64,000 bases of DNA, taken from Symsagittifera roscoffensis (Eukaryota > Xenacoelomorpha > Acoela > Convolutidae). The DNA is taken from NCBI RefSeq assembly GCF_963678635.1, contig NC_087070.1, forward strand, positions 40,369,831 through 40,433,830. The letters are read 5' to 3'. Below the pieces are notes generated by a model. It was given only the letters and a program-made list of their open reading frames with translations, ran no database searches and was not told the origin of the DNA. Shown in pieces: positions 1 through 9,462 of the stretch (its first letter is position 1; each line of letters begins with the position of its first letter). The position numbers and the translations under genes are program-made.

Positions 1-284
1 AATATAAATGGCATCATACTACATCATTATAGCCTTCAAATTCTTTCATTAATCTGCACATTGAGGATATGACTTAAGATAAAAAATATTTTCTGACTTC
101 CAGTGTCAATGTCCCGATTGAAACTTTTTCTCTTAGATTTAAAAGGTGTTGGCTTGCAGGACAGTCCTGCCAACCAACAAGCTAAAATTATCCTACTATG
201 CTCCTTCCCTTCGGAAATCTTGCTTGTTTATTGTCCTGAATATTAAAACTAAGAAACTTTGTGGTTAGAAAGAACAATGTAACA
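1..284 (-). repeat. Candidate start of copy A 3' LTR (partial)
   Basis: No gene is seen here. On the minus strand a purine tract (285-297) is followed at 284 by TGTTACATTG, the TG start usual for LTRs. The distance from the last stop codon (about 390 bp) matches that in copy B (about 430 bp), where the LTR is proven by its partner. An AATAAA lies about 50 nt in, and an inverted repeat GCAGGAC-A-GTCCTGC sits at 156-170. I found no second copy upstream of the A gag, so the call rests on position and the tract alone. Confidence 0.4.
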
Positions 285-297
285 ACCTCCCTCCTCA
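285..297 (-). promoter_or_regulatory. Candidate polypurine tract of copy A
   Basis: The minus strand reads GAGGAGGGAGGT just before TGTTACATTG. A polypurine tract next to the 3' LTR primes plus-strand DNA synthesis in LTR elements. The position relative to the terminal ORF parallels copy B. The missing partner LTR keeps confidence moderate. Confidence 0.45.
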
Positions 298-689
298 AGA
301 AGTTACTCAAGTTTTTCATGTCACCACAAAGTGATCAGTCTTCCTAAGTGATTAAAAACAATCATGCAGGCTGGAACATTTAAATATACTCTTCCCTCAA
401 GCCTTTCTAAATAAATAATAAGTGAGTGTCTCTAAAGCCACTTCAACTAAAACCAAAATGCAAATTTATAAATGCAACAATTTCAAAACTCAACTAAATG
501 TTTCAGTTTTCAATTACAACTTGGTTGCTTGGTTTCTCACTTGAGTGTTTCACACACATAAAACAAATCTGAGTTTTGACTTTTCTTCATCATCCCTTTG
601 TTCTCTTCTTTTTCGTCGTTTAGAAGTTCTAAAACTTCTAAATTCTTCTAATTTTCTTTCCTGCTGCCTCTTGTTTTCTCGACCATTCG
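298..689 (-). other. 3' untranslated region of copy A
   Basis: This is AT-rich sequence between the terminal ORF stop and the candidate polypurine tract. I see no ORF of merit and no RNA gene. Short pyrimidine and CTCAAG-like words occur but form no clear array. Confidence 0.5.
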
Positions 690-3569
690 TCAATGCTCCA
701 TTTCCTCCTCCTGTGACACTGACTCCGCACTTTCGGTTTCCGTGTCTTGTAGCACGTCATTGACTATCCTGACGCTGTTGGAAGCCGTCCTCCAACACTT
801 CTGCTCTTCCACCCTCTGTTTACAGCAAGGTAGGGGATCCACGTTTGATTCTCTGTTTCTACAGAAGCTGTTGTGAAGACACAACGTCACATTTCTCTCC
901 AAATCTTCTTTCAGCATCTCTGCCTTCTCATTTCCACTACGCTCACTCGTCCTGGAAATTCTCTTCACAGCGGTGGTCACTGCATTCCGATGGGTCACGA
1001 AAGCTCGCTTGAAAGCCCCTGCCCCAATGTCCAGCTGATATTCACTGTACACTCTGCCATGTTTCGACATATGCTTTTTCGCGTACTCGTACAACCATGC
1101 AGTCATGTTAGCTCTGAACCATGGCATCAATCGTTTTCTTGCCCATATCTTCTTCACTTCCATCGGAATGTTTAGAACTTTGCACATTGTCTCAAAAAGA
1201 TCTAAATCTTTCAGACAATCTAATTTCCGCAATTGTTCTCTCGTTGGTGCCTCTTGTCTATTATTTTCTCTCACATGAGCTTCCAGCCATCGTATCGCCA
1301 TCATAACTCCAACTATCACTATTGTTATGGGCTGTGATGAATCTGGTAAACCCATGGAGAGCAGCTCTCCAGAGTCCCAGATCAACATCAGATTACTACG
1401 CTTGGGATACCACCAGGTCTGCAGCAAGCAGTGGCAAGGAAACTCATCATGCGTCAACATGATGCTCCTCCAATTACGTTTTCCCGAAGCTTCCAGCAAT
1501 GGTTCCACTTCCATCATCACTCGGTGGATTTCATCATTCTCATCTACTGCATTGTAATCTGTGACAGTTGATCCTCCCTGTTTCTGTTTTTCGAAGTCAC
1601 TGAAGTTCCCGCTCACATATCCCATGAACTTCTTTCCTAGTATTGACTCCAACTCTTCTTTGGTTCTCTCTGGAATTGCTGAGAACATCTTACATAGTAA
1701 CTCGTAAGACTTTTCAGACATCCTCGCTAATCTCACACACTTCGGCACTGAGAAGGCTTGATCCACAATCGTTCTTGTACTCTTTACGTCCACAGCTACG
1801 AAATGCACAGGATATCTGCTCTTGCACATTGGAGCCAACGTTGAGCCCACCAAATATCGTGCTCCTGATGGTCTACAATAAGTTTCGCTGTGTCTGATGT
1901 TCATCTCTGTTTCGATTGCTTCCCTCCATTTTCCTATATACTTCTGCTCAGTCTGCAGAACTCCTGGGAATACTTCTACACTGATGGCTGTGACCATCTC
2001 ATGTTTCTGTTCTAGATTCAATAGTGACTCTAAAGAACCAAACATGCTGTAGAATCCTAGTGCAGTCACTAGATTCACATCGGTTCCTCCATGGCAATCT
2101 GCTATCAGTTCCGTTTCCGTTCTTGCTTTCATCACTACATTTCCAAACAATACTGTCAACTGCTTGTGTTGTTTCTCCAGGGTTTTCACACAGTCTAGAT
2201 TTCCACAAACGTGACCCTCTAGTCCACAGACTTCCGCCAGACAGCTACCAGGTTTGACCCAGTCTTCTGGTCCCCAGCCAGGCAACTCCACTTTATCTTC
2301 TCCGTTGCTCTTAGAGGCTGTTATCATCACATTATATATGATGTTGAGGTCACGCAGGTTACAGTCTGCATTCAGTTCCCTCTGTATGTCTTGTGTCGCC
2401 CGTAATATTGATTCAGCGTTGGGACTAGGACACCATGATGGTCTCATCAATTCCCACACTGCCATCAAGCTCGTTCTCAGTAATTCATCTGAGAATCCCA
2501 ACCCAAACTCCACTCTCTTGTCGGATTTTGGTACTGAAGGTGCAGTCACCTCTTCTTCCAAGACCAGTCCCAATTTGGCCTGTGAATTGTTGACGCTTTT
2601 AATCGTTACAATTCTGGACGTCCAGAATCTTAGTAACACCGCCTGCTCATAATCAAAGAAGCAATCACGTATGTCTTCACTCAGGAAAGGATTGTACGCT
2701 ATCCCTAAGATCCCAGATACGTAGCTATATGACTTCTTCTTGATCGGTCCACAGTATTCACTGGACTTCGGCAATGCTCCCATAGATTCTTTAGTGAGTC
2801 TCAGCTCCTTGTTTGAGAATCTTCTGATCTCATCTATCTTTTTCATCGGTTCCAATTCTTCAGGTTCTTTCATGTTCACCCTCATCGGTTTACTTTGCTG
2901 CATGTCCAGCAGTGCTAGCAAGAACAAGGCTTTCGTTCGCTCATCGCCTTCCCTCAACATTTTAACACAAGTGTTTAATGCAGGTACTGAAATCTGCTCT
3001 ATCAGGAATCTAATGAAACAGAGAGCATCTCTCCGCTTCGCACACGCTACTGCTGCTCCCTCCTGGACTATCAGATCCCTCAGATTCGTCATAAGGAACA
3101 CCTTTTCTTCTTTTGACCTTTTTCTTTCTTCTGAATCATATTCTTCGCGAGTCAGTCCCATCATGCACCAGGCGAACCTGAGTTGTAACTCTGTCCTTAC
3201 GTAAGGTACTGCCACGAGAGCATGTATCCTTGGCGTAGTCCTCATTTCTTCTTCGAAATACCTCAACACTACTGCTTTCCATGGAAGGCTCACTAACTGC
3301 TCGATCGTTTCCGCCTGTACGTCAGACGACGCCAAAGTTCCATACGCCTTCTGCTTGAGGGTGGTGCCTTGCAACATTGTTTCCAGATAACCCTCCATGG
3401 CTTTTTCTTCTTCCAGAGCCATTACATACCCTCTAGCCGAGTTTCGGTATTCCAACATCTCCATGTATCCACCGGTGGGTTCATCTATCGACACTGTCTC
3501 AGACACTGTTAGTCTGTTGTATTCCACTGGTGTCAGTTGTCCTGCAACACTTCCCTTTCCATGATTCAT
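690..3569 (-). CDS. Terminal ORF (ORF3) of copy A, unrecognised protein of ~959 aa
   Basis: The function is not recognised. The ATG at 3569 is preferred over the GTG at 3593 because it aligns with the ATG of copy C (62155). The frame is open upstream to an in-frame TGA (3603-3605) that separates it from ORF2. The protein is conserved along its length in B and C, so it is a real gene. Visible features are a cysteine cluster near the middle (C-x4-C-x6-C-x4-C, roughly residues 450-470), a conserved PCHC motif in the last third followed by aromatic-rich segments, and an acidic Ser/Glu-rich C-terminus. I see no signal peptide or convincing membrane anchor, so an envelope role is not supported. The protein is probably largely helical. 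Confidence 0.85.
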   Translation of the reverse strand: MNHGKGSVAGQLTPVEYNRLTVSETVSIDEPTGGYMEMLEYRNSARGYVMALEEEKAMEGYLETMLQGTTLKQKAYGTLASSDVQAETIEQLVSLPWKAVVLRYFEEEMRTTPRIHALVAVPYVRTELQLRFAWCMMGLTREEYDSEERKRSKEEKVFLMTNLRDLIVQEGAAVACAKRRDALCFIRFLIEQISVPALNTCVKMLREGDERTKALFLLALLDMQQSKPMRVNMKEPEELEPMKKIDEIRRFSNKELRLTKESMGALPKSSEYCGPIKKKSYSYVSGILGIAYNPFLSEDIRDCFFDYEQAVLLRFWTSRIVTIKSVNNSQAKLGLVLEEEVTAPSVPKSDKRVEFGLGFSDELLRTSLMAVWELMRPSWCPSPNAESILRATQDIQRELNADCNLRDLNIIYNVMITASKSNGEDKVELPGWGPEDWVKPGSCLAEVCGLEGHVCGNLDCVKTLEKQHKQLTVLFGNVVMKARTETELIADCHGGTDVNLVTALGFYSMFGSLESLLNLEQKHEMVTAISVEVFPGVLQTEQKYIGKWREAIETEMNIRHSETYCRPSGARYLVGSTLAPMCKSRYPVHFVAVDVKSTRTIVDQAFSVPKCVRLARMSEKSYELLCKMFSAIPERTKEELESILGKKFMGYVSGNFSDFEKQKQGGSTVTDYNAVDENDEIHRVMMEVEPLLEASGKRNWRSIMLTHDEFPCHCLLQTWWYPKRSNLMLIWDSGELLSMGLPDSSQPITIVIVGVMMAIRWLEAHVRENNRQEAPTREQLRKLDCLKDLDLFETMCKVLNIPMEVKKIWARKRLMPWFRANMTAWLYEYAKKHMSKHGRVYSEYQLDIGAGAFKRAFVTHRNAVTTAVKRISRTSERSGNEKAEMLKEDLERNVTLCLHNSFCRNRESNVDPLPCCKQRVEEQKCWRTASNSVRIVNDVLQDTETESAESVSQEEEMEH

Positions 3570-3602
3570 GGGAGATGGTTTGAAGTCCCTCACTTTACTC
3601 TC

Positions 3603-6600
3603 TCAACATTGACTGAGTATTTCCATTTCTAAAGTTGCTCCAGTCAGAGTGCGGTCACTCCTTTTGGATTTATAACCGGTTGACTTTATCCCTGCCATGA
3701 GAATGGGTGGCACCATCGCTATATCAGTTAATATTCTATCTGTGCCAGACAATTGATAATCACCTTGCCCCAAATCCATGACTTCTTCGACTCGCTTCCT
3801 TTTCGCTGAGTTACCAGCTTTCATCGATATTTCTGAATCCACTTTTGTCTTTCCAATTCTCCTCGGCATCACTCTGCTGCCTAACTTCATTTTCATCGCA
3901 TTGATTTTATCAATCACCATTTTCGATCGCATCGTTCCTCTCCTGGTCCTTGACAGGTACACCACCTCTCCTTCATCGTCCTGCGGTGTCATCTTGATGG
4001 GAGAATTCGCTTCACTCTCATCAGTGGCTGAGTCGATCACTAACTCACTCAGTCTCCCTTCACACTCATCAAGCTTGTCAAGTACTTCTCTCATCAAGGG
4101 TTGATTGAGACCTGTTTTGAGGATGGACTGGGTTCCATAGCTCTGAATCACAGTCCAGACTTCTTCCATAAACGCCACTCTGTCCAGCTTACATCCCGTC
4201 CTACTCTCGTGGTCTCGGTGATGTACTTCCCATTCTTCTTCGGGCAGCGTTCCCAAGAAAGGTACTCTGGCTGAGGCCTCTATTCTTCTACTGAAGATAT
4301 TGAAATCCAGGCTGGATGTTCCTCCTGTCGTTGCCCTGTCGTCTTCCCCACCAGCTTGATCTTGTTGCATGGGTTCTTCAGTCTGACGGCTTCCACCCTG
4401 TCCGTCGCCTCCTTCTGACTTATCCTTATTCGAGTTCGATGGTCCTTGTTCGTCATTGTCGGCCTCTTCATGGAATCTCGGTATGAGCAATGTACCGGCC
4501 GATTTATCTTCCTCTTCTCCATGGACCACTTTGATTTCTTCGCAGCCGAAGGGTGCTAGGAAAGTTCTCGTCTGCAATACTCCTCCAACTTTCATCTCCT
4601 TCCTCACACTGGTCAGGATCAATGAGGCTTCAGGCAATTCTGTCCTGCCTCTCATTCTCATCGGAGCTAAGCCTAGTCCCTTCCATTCCTCATCAAATCT
4701 TCCAGGCTTGGGAGTAGCGGCGTTGCTTATTCGCCTTCTCGTCGCTTGATCCGTGTACGCAAATCGTGTGTACTGTAACACGGCGGCATTTCTCCCCACG
4801 AAGCATGGATCCATCGTCACCGAGAAATTCCCTACTCTCCTTTCATTGGTTTCGAATGCTCTCAATCTAGGAGTTTGTACTACGGAGACTGCTCCGAGCA
4901 GCATCCTTCTTATCAGAGGGAATTCAGGGATTGCCTCCGGTAGCTTCTTGTAATCGCCCCAGTCCTTCGTCTCTTCTCTCACTTTGTGATAGGCTGCTGT
5001 GAGACGAGGCACTCTGGTCATTTCACCATTCGTTTTGTCATAGGGCCTCAGATTCCAAAGCTTTGGAAACACCTCGATGTGCCCTCTTTCTACTTCTCCC
5101 ATGCGGTCACAGAAGTGATCGTCAAAATTGATGACTGTCGTCTCTGGCTCCGATATTTTCGCAAATAACAGATCTTCACTCATGAGCTCTCGCAATGCGT
5201 GCTGCTCACACCAGTTCAGTGTACTACCGTCCACTGCCGATATGAGGTTCAGGTGCAGCACCGACCTCCTATATGCTTCCACTTTAACGTCAGGGAACGC
5301 AAAGGTGACTGCTGGTCCATAGATCACTGTCACGAACTCCGTGACTCCTCTGATCAGCGCCAAGGGATCGATTCTCATAGCTAAGCTCAAATCTGGTAAT
5401 AGCGGCATGCCTCCAACATGTCGTCTAACATCTTCCTCTCTTTCAATTGTCTCGTCTTCTCCGGTTCCAAAGCGATTTTGCTGCAAGAGATACTGGATAA
5501 GAGTGTGTCTCAGGTCTCTTATTTTGTTCCACGAGTCCGTGGATTTCTTCATATCCAGATTCCTCACTCTCTCTTTCATCTGCTCTGGACAACGTGCCAG
5601 TTTCATCAGTCCTCCCAAGTTTCCGTGGGTTATTGCGATCAATGTCAGAAGTCCATCTAGTCGCAGGTTCTGTATTCCATCCGTAAGCAGTATCGCCGGT
5701 CCTTTTACGAAACTCTCCGCTCCGAACGTCACGAACAAGGCTATTAATTCCACTATCGATACTTTCACTACAGCTTGGAGGAATTCCTTTATCAAATAGT
5801 GCGAGACTTTCGGGTAAACTTTTGCCAAGAAGGACGCGGTCCATCCGGCTCCCAACCCTTCTAGCATGCTGTCTGTCCTTTCAAATCCCTCCTGTCCCTT
5901 CACTTCCTGGGTCCAGAAGGTTTCCAGAGTAATCTGACACATTCTGTTCACGAACTCAGCTGTCTTTTCTCCGGCATTTTCCGCCAGGTTCACCTCCTTC
6001 AACAAGTAGGCGTGTATCTTAGTGATCATTACTGGGCCTTGCTGAAAAGCATCTGCACCCAATGCCGCTACTCTAGGATTCAGGTGTAGCCACTGGTTTG
6101 CTTCCGGCTTGGTTCTCAGCACCATCGCTTCCAGATGAGCTCTCGTCTCCAGTGAATTCTTTCTTCTCGTGTCTTCACTCGCCACTTCCATTGCTCGGAA
6201 CCACAAGTCGTTGGACATTGCCGTGATCACTCGATGGTCGTCATCTATTCCTGGTTCCAGTTTGAGTTGCCGACTGAAGTTGGACAGTTCCAACCCCAGC
6301 ACTTCGTCCAACACTAACATGTGTAGCGCGTGGTCCTTGAACCCTCTCATCGCGTTTGAGATATCTGACCATACTGCAGGCAGTTCAGCCTTAAGTGGCC
6401 TCAGGTTCTCCATTTCTATCATGCGATTCGGGGCCGATATGATCACATCATATTTTCCCTCCGAAAGTAAGGCTACCATTGCATACACAAATTTCAGTCC
6501 ATCCGGGAGATGTGCATATCCCGGAGACAACGCAAATACTACTCTCAACGTCACTTTATTGAATGATCCCTCCTTCGTCGCGTCCACCACTTCACCCATC

Positions 6601-8963
6601 GACTCCAGGATGTCTTTTATCGCTGGCCATACTGCGTTTTCTGCTGTTGCAGAATCTCTGAGCCTGCTCAGAAAACCTCTACTGTGTAGATGGTCATTGA
6701 TGCCAGCAAACACAATCGTCATCGGGTTCATTTCTGTCTGCCTTTGTACCCCTATAGCCAATGACACTGATTGCAATAGGTCTAGGTCAACTGCGGCCAG
6801 CATTATGACGTCCGGCCAAAACAAAGACTTAGAGGTGTACACGAACTCTGAATTCGCTACTACCATGATTTTGGCCTTTCTCATCTCTGCTTTGTCGTAG
6901 GCGGCGAAGATGGTCTCATCTTTCTTTATCGCTGTCAATCCGCCATATCTCTGGGCATCACCATCTTGGTTCACTAGTTTTGGGTACACTCTCTCCTTCA
7001 CATGACCAGGTGGTGTCGTCAATTGCCTAAATATCTTCACGTGTTGTCCAATCGGTGCTCTCGCCGTCAGGAATCTTCCTGGCCTTTCTTCACGATTCCT
7101 CTCATCATGGTTCAATCTCACATCTTGCAACGGTCTTGCATTCACAGGTCCCATTGTGTTGTTGGAGGGCAGTCCCTCCAAGTCGGCAAATCTCAAGGCC
7201 GTCGTGGAGCTGAAATTTATGCTAGCGGCTATCAACCAATCTACGCCGGTTATCGAGTACAATCTGCTGACGGATAGCGTCGCTCCATTCAGCATCTTCC
7301 TTGCATCTTCGATGAAGCTCACTCTCTGTAGGTCCAGCTTCATTAGTTCGTCTTTGTATATATGCCAAGGAGACGGTATGGATCGCGACCACATCAATGA
7401 GCCTCTGCTCGGTCTCTCCTCTCGACTGGTACTCGTCGTCTCCGATCTAGTGTCCGATCTAGATGTGCCTGCTACTTCTTCGATTGGTTGGTTGATAGGT
7501 CCTATCCTTCTCCTAGGATGAATTGTCCTCCTCATCGGTGCTTCTCCCAACCGATCCTGTATGTCTGTTCTTCGACCTGGTTCACTGGAGCTTTGTTGCC
7601 GGTAATTTGTGACGGCTGGGACCGTACCCAAGCGTGTTTCCAGGTTAGGAGGCACAAAGGTGGTGATCACCGTATCACTCACCGTTCCCTCTTCCTTCAG
7701 CACTCCTGTGTCAAAGAGTTCTGCTTCCAGCTCATCCAACCGTTCTTGGAAGACTCGATTCAACCAAGCTTGTCCTTCGACACTGTCGAAGTGGATGCCA
7801 TCTGTGGTCAGTCTGGCTTGATCCATGGCTCTCAATTCATGTTCAATGTCCATGAGGATCATTCTTCCGGCATTTCGATTTGCTAGGTTTCTCAAGATGT
7901 TGTTCCATCTCATGACTCCCTCGTTGTGCCTTCTTCCTGATGCTGTCAGGCTTCTTGCGTTCATTGGCACCGTGCAAACGGTCAGTACCGCGCAACTGAA
8001 CTTCTGCCAGAGAGTAGTGAACAAACACACCATCATTGATTCCCACAGTGCTTCCTGCTCATCTGATCCTCTGGAGATATCATTCGTCCCAACTAAGATC
8101 ATCACATTGGGTATCTTCCCGGTATTCATCAGCTCCACCATGCGATATAATTGGGCAATCGTCGCGCCTCCAAAGGCCATCACCGTGGTGACCCATGAGG
8201 TCCTCAAATTCGACAGCACTCTGACTAAGCTGTCTCCCAATATCAGGTGAGATGTCCCGAGTGGTGGTTGCTGCAGGTTCACAGCCGGGCTCCAAGTAGC
8301 TCGATTGAAGCAGGCCCTCGGATCTGTCTCCGGAACTCCCGTGAAATTATATTTCAATTGATTATTCTTTTGCATGTCTATTATGCGAGACACTTTCTTC
8401 GCTGGCATCTTCCGTACTTTCCTCTCTGGGATTCTCGAGCTCCCCATGAGTTGTGTCACGTCACTTATCCCTTGTCTGATCACGGTCTGGGAGAGTCGTA
8501 CTTTGCCCGTATCGTCAATCGTTCCATAGGGTGCAGTCACCCCGGAACCTGGTGCATTCTTGTTAGCGACCAATCGTCCAGCTGTCTCTATCAGTTTTCT
8601 CACTGTCTGTTCTACGACGGGATCACCCAAGGTGTCACTAGGATCCGGGATTGTTACTCGGTTCGTCTCTGCTGGAAGCCGTGTCTCCGTTGTTTGACTC
8701 ATTTCTTGAGGTGTCAAGAGCTCCATCGGGGACTGCCCACGAGGAATATCCCTTGCAGGTATCACTTTCTCAATGGACGTCGTCAACGCCGCCTGTTCCG
8801 ATCGCTCTTTGTATTCCTGCCTTAAGCGTTCGATCTCTTGACCCTGTTTTTTGTTGCAGTCTTCAAACAACTTTCTCCACATGTCCCGGTCTTCCTCCAT
8901 CGCCAGCATGGTCTTCGTCATATCGTCTAACTCCTTCTTCGTACTTCTCAGCTGATCGTTCAT
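3603..8963 (-). CDS. ORF2 polyprotein of copy A with SGNH/GDSL hydrolase domain
   Basis: The frame encodes 1786 residues. Residues 1-60 are a charged coiled coil. Residues ~236-410 form an SGNH/GDSL hydrolase: GDSL with Ser245, Gly265/266, GTND with Asn294, and DGIH with Asp388 and His391, so all four blocks are present. Such enzymes cleave ester or acetyl groups; the substrate here is unknown. Residues ~690-930 resemble a second SGNH-like fold: a conserved Ser in a VxxSxF context, an AGxND motif and a DDH motif. Residues ~1000-1450 hold hydrophobic helical segments, followed by an acidic Gln/Gly-rich linker and a basic C-terminus. The first ~130 residues of the protein lie in another frame (8863-9462), and in copy B the two parts are one frame, so this ATG is probably internal. 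Confidence 0.88.
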   Translation of the reverse strand: MNDQLRSTKKELDDMTKTMLAMEEDRDMWRKLFEDCNKKQGQEIERLRQEYKERSEQAALTTSIEKVIPARDIPRGQSPMELLTPQEMSQTTETRLPAETNRVTIPDPSDTLGDPVVEQTVRKLIETAGRLVANKNAPGSGVTAPYGTIDDTGKVRLSQTVIRQGISDVTQLMGSSRIPERKVRKMPAKKVSRIIDMQKNNQLKYNFTGVPETDPRACFNRATWSPAVNLQQPPLGTSHLILGDSLVRVLSNLRTSWVTTVMAFGGATIAQLYRMVELMNTGKIPNVMILVGTNDISRGSDEQEALWESMMVCLFTTLWQKFSCAVLTVCTVPMNARSLTASGRRHNEGVMRWNNILRNLANRNAGRMILMDIEHELRAMDQARLTTDGIHFDSVEGQAWLNRVFQERLDELEAELFDTGVLKEEGTVSDTVITTFVPPNLETRLGTVPAVTNYRQQSSSEPGRRTDIQDRLGEAPMRRTIHPRRRIGPINQPIEEVAGTSRSDTRSETTSTSREERPSRGSLMWSRSIPSPWHIYKDELMKLDLQRVSFIEDARKMLNGATLSVSRLYSITGVDWLIAASINFSSTTALRFADLEGLPSNNTMGPVNARPLQDVRLNHDERNREERPGRFLTARAPIGQHVKIFRQLTTPPGHVKERVYPKLVNQDGDAQRYGGLTAIKKDETIFAAYDKAEMRKAKIMVVANSEFVYTSKSLFWPDVIMLAAVDLDLLQSVSLAIGVQRQTEMNPMTIVFAGINDHLHSRGFLSRLRDSATAENAVWPAIKDILESMGEVVDATKEGSFNKVTLRVVFALSPGYAHLPDGLKFVYAMVALLSEGKYDVIISAPNRMIEMENLRPLKAELPAVWSDISNAMRGFKDHALHMLVLDEVLGLELSNFSRQLKLEPGIDDDHRVITAMSNDLWFRAMEVASEDTRRKNSLETRAHLEAMVLRTKPEANQWLHLNPRVAALGADAFQQGPVMITKIHAYLLKEVNLAENAGEKTAEFVNRMCQITLETFWTQEVKGQEGFERTDSMLEGLGAGWTASFLAKVYPKVSHYLIKEFLQAVVKVSIVELIALFVTFGAESFVKGPAILLTDGIQNLRLDGLLTLIAITHGNLGGLMKLARCPEQMKERVRNLDMKKSTDSWNKIRDLRHTLIQYLLQQNRFGTGEDETIEREEDVRRHVGGMPLLPDLSLAMRIDPLALIRGVTEFVTVIYGPAVTFAFPDVKVEAYRRSVLHLNLISAVDGSTLNWCEQHALRELMSEDLLFAKISEPETTVINFDDHFCDRMGEVERGHIEVFPKLWNLRPYDKTNGEMTRVPRLTAAYHKVREETKDWGDYKKLPEAIPEFPLIRRMLLGAVSVVQTPRLRAFETNERRVGNFSVTMDPCFVGRNAAVLQYTRFAYTDQATRRRISNAATPKPGRFDEEWKGLGLAPMRMRGRTELPEASLILTSVRKEMKVGGVLQTRTFLAPFGCEEIKVVHGEEEDKSAGTLLIPRFHEEADNDEQGPSNSNKDKSEGGDGQGGSRQTEEPMQQDQAGGEDDRATTGGTSSLDFNIFSRRIEASARVPFLGTLPEEEWEVHHRDHESRTGCKLDRVAFMEEVWTVIQSYGTQSILKTGLNQPLMREVLDKLDECEGRLSELVIDSATDESEANSPIKMTPQDDEGEVVYLSRTRRGTMRSKMVIDKINAMKMKLGSRVMPRRIGKTKVDSEISMKAGNSAKRKRVEEVMDLGQGDYQLSGTDRILTDIAMVPPILMAGIKSTGYKSKRSDRTLTGATLEMEILSQC

Positions 8964-9462
8964 CTCGTCCAGATCTTGTATGGTTTGGTTCGTCTGAACC
9001 TTCTGTGTTACTTTCGCCCCTTTTTGGTGGCACAGCTGCTCTCAGTGGTGAACCAGACGAGGTTGCCTCGCTGTTCATCTCCCGATGCATTCTCGTCAGC
9101 CCAGGTTTAGGCTTAGAGGGCATTGGCATCTCACCTGGTTGGTAAGTCCTAGAACTTCCCAATCCAGGCTCATTCGCCAAGTCACTCCCTGAGAGAGCCC
9201 CGTTTCTCCACCTCATCACTCTCATGTTCGGGCGGTCGAGTACTCCTCTCTCTCCATATGCTGCCATCAACAGGACTTCCGTGGGGCGGTCCCCACGGTT
9301 GTCGTGCCCCAAGATGTTGATCAGGGCGGTCAGCAACATGACCACCTCTGGGTCCTCCAGAGCGAAGTCTCGTTCGATCAGCCGACGATAGATCGCATCT
9401 ACCATCGGTCCTACATATGCCTCTGCCAGGTCCATCAATTCATCCAGGTTGAAATTGTCCAT
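8863..9462 (-). CDS. N-terminal part of ORF2, copy A (separated by frameshift)
   Basis: This 199-codon frame starts with ATG at 9462. Its first ~130 residues match the starts of ORF2 in copies B (34206) and C (56321): a helical segment with a conserved YRRL-like stretch, a PTEVLLM-like core, and an arginine/tryptophan-rich RWRNG segment ending in EPGLG. Downstream, its residues no longer match and the homologous frame is the one starting at 8963. The frame switch lies between about 9045 and 8950. A run of five A and four G on the coding strand in that interval is a plausible 1-nt slippage site. Function unknown; it is not a separate gene. Confidence 0.75.
   Translation of the reverse strand: MDNFNLDELMDLAEAYVGPMVDAIYRRLIERDFALEDPEVVMLLTALINILGHDNRGDRPTEVLLMAAYGERGVLDRPNMRVMRWRNGALSGSDLANEPGLGSSRTYQPGEMPMPSKPKPGLTRMHREMNSEATSSGSPLRAAVPPKRGESNTEGSDEPNHTRSGRDERSAEKYEEGVRRYDEDHAGDGGRPGHVEKVV

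Noticed and set aside
690-3569. Terminal ORF as a retroviral envelope gene
   Set aside because: There is no signal peptide, furin-like site, fusion peptide or clear membrane anchor; the one hydrophobic stretch is short and followed by charged residues.
6169-6900. 243-codon plus-strand frame, and similar long frames at 9902-10630, 27644-28510 and 42015-42815
   Set aside because: All lie antisense to well-supported retroelement genes and show no recognisable motif; they follow from the codon usage of the real frame.
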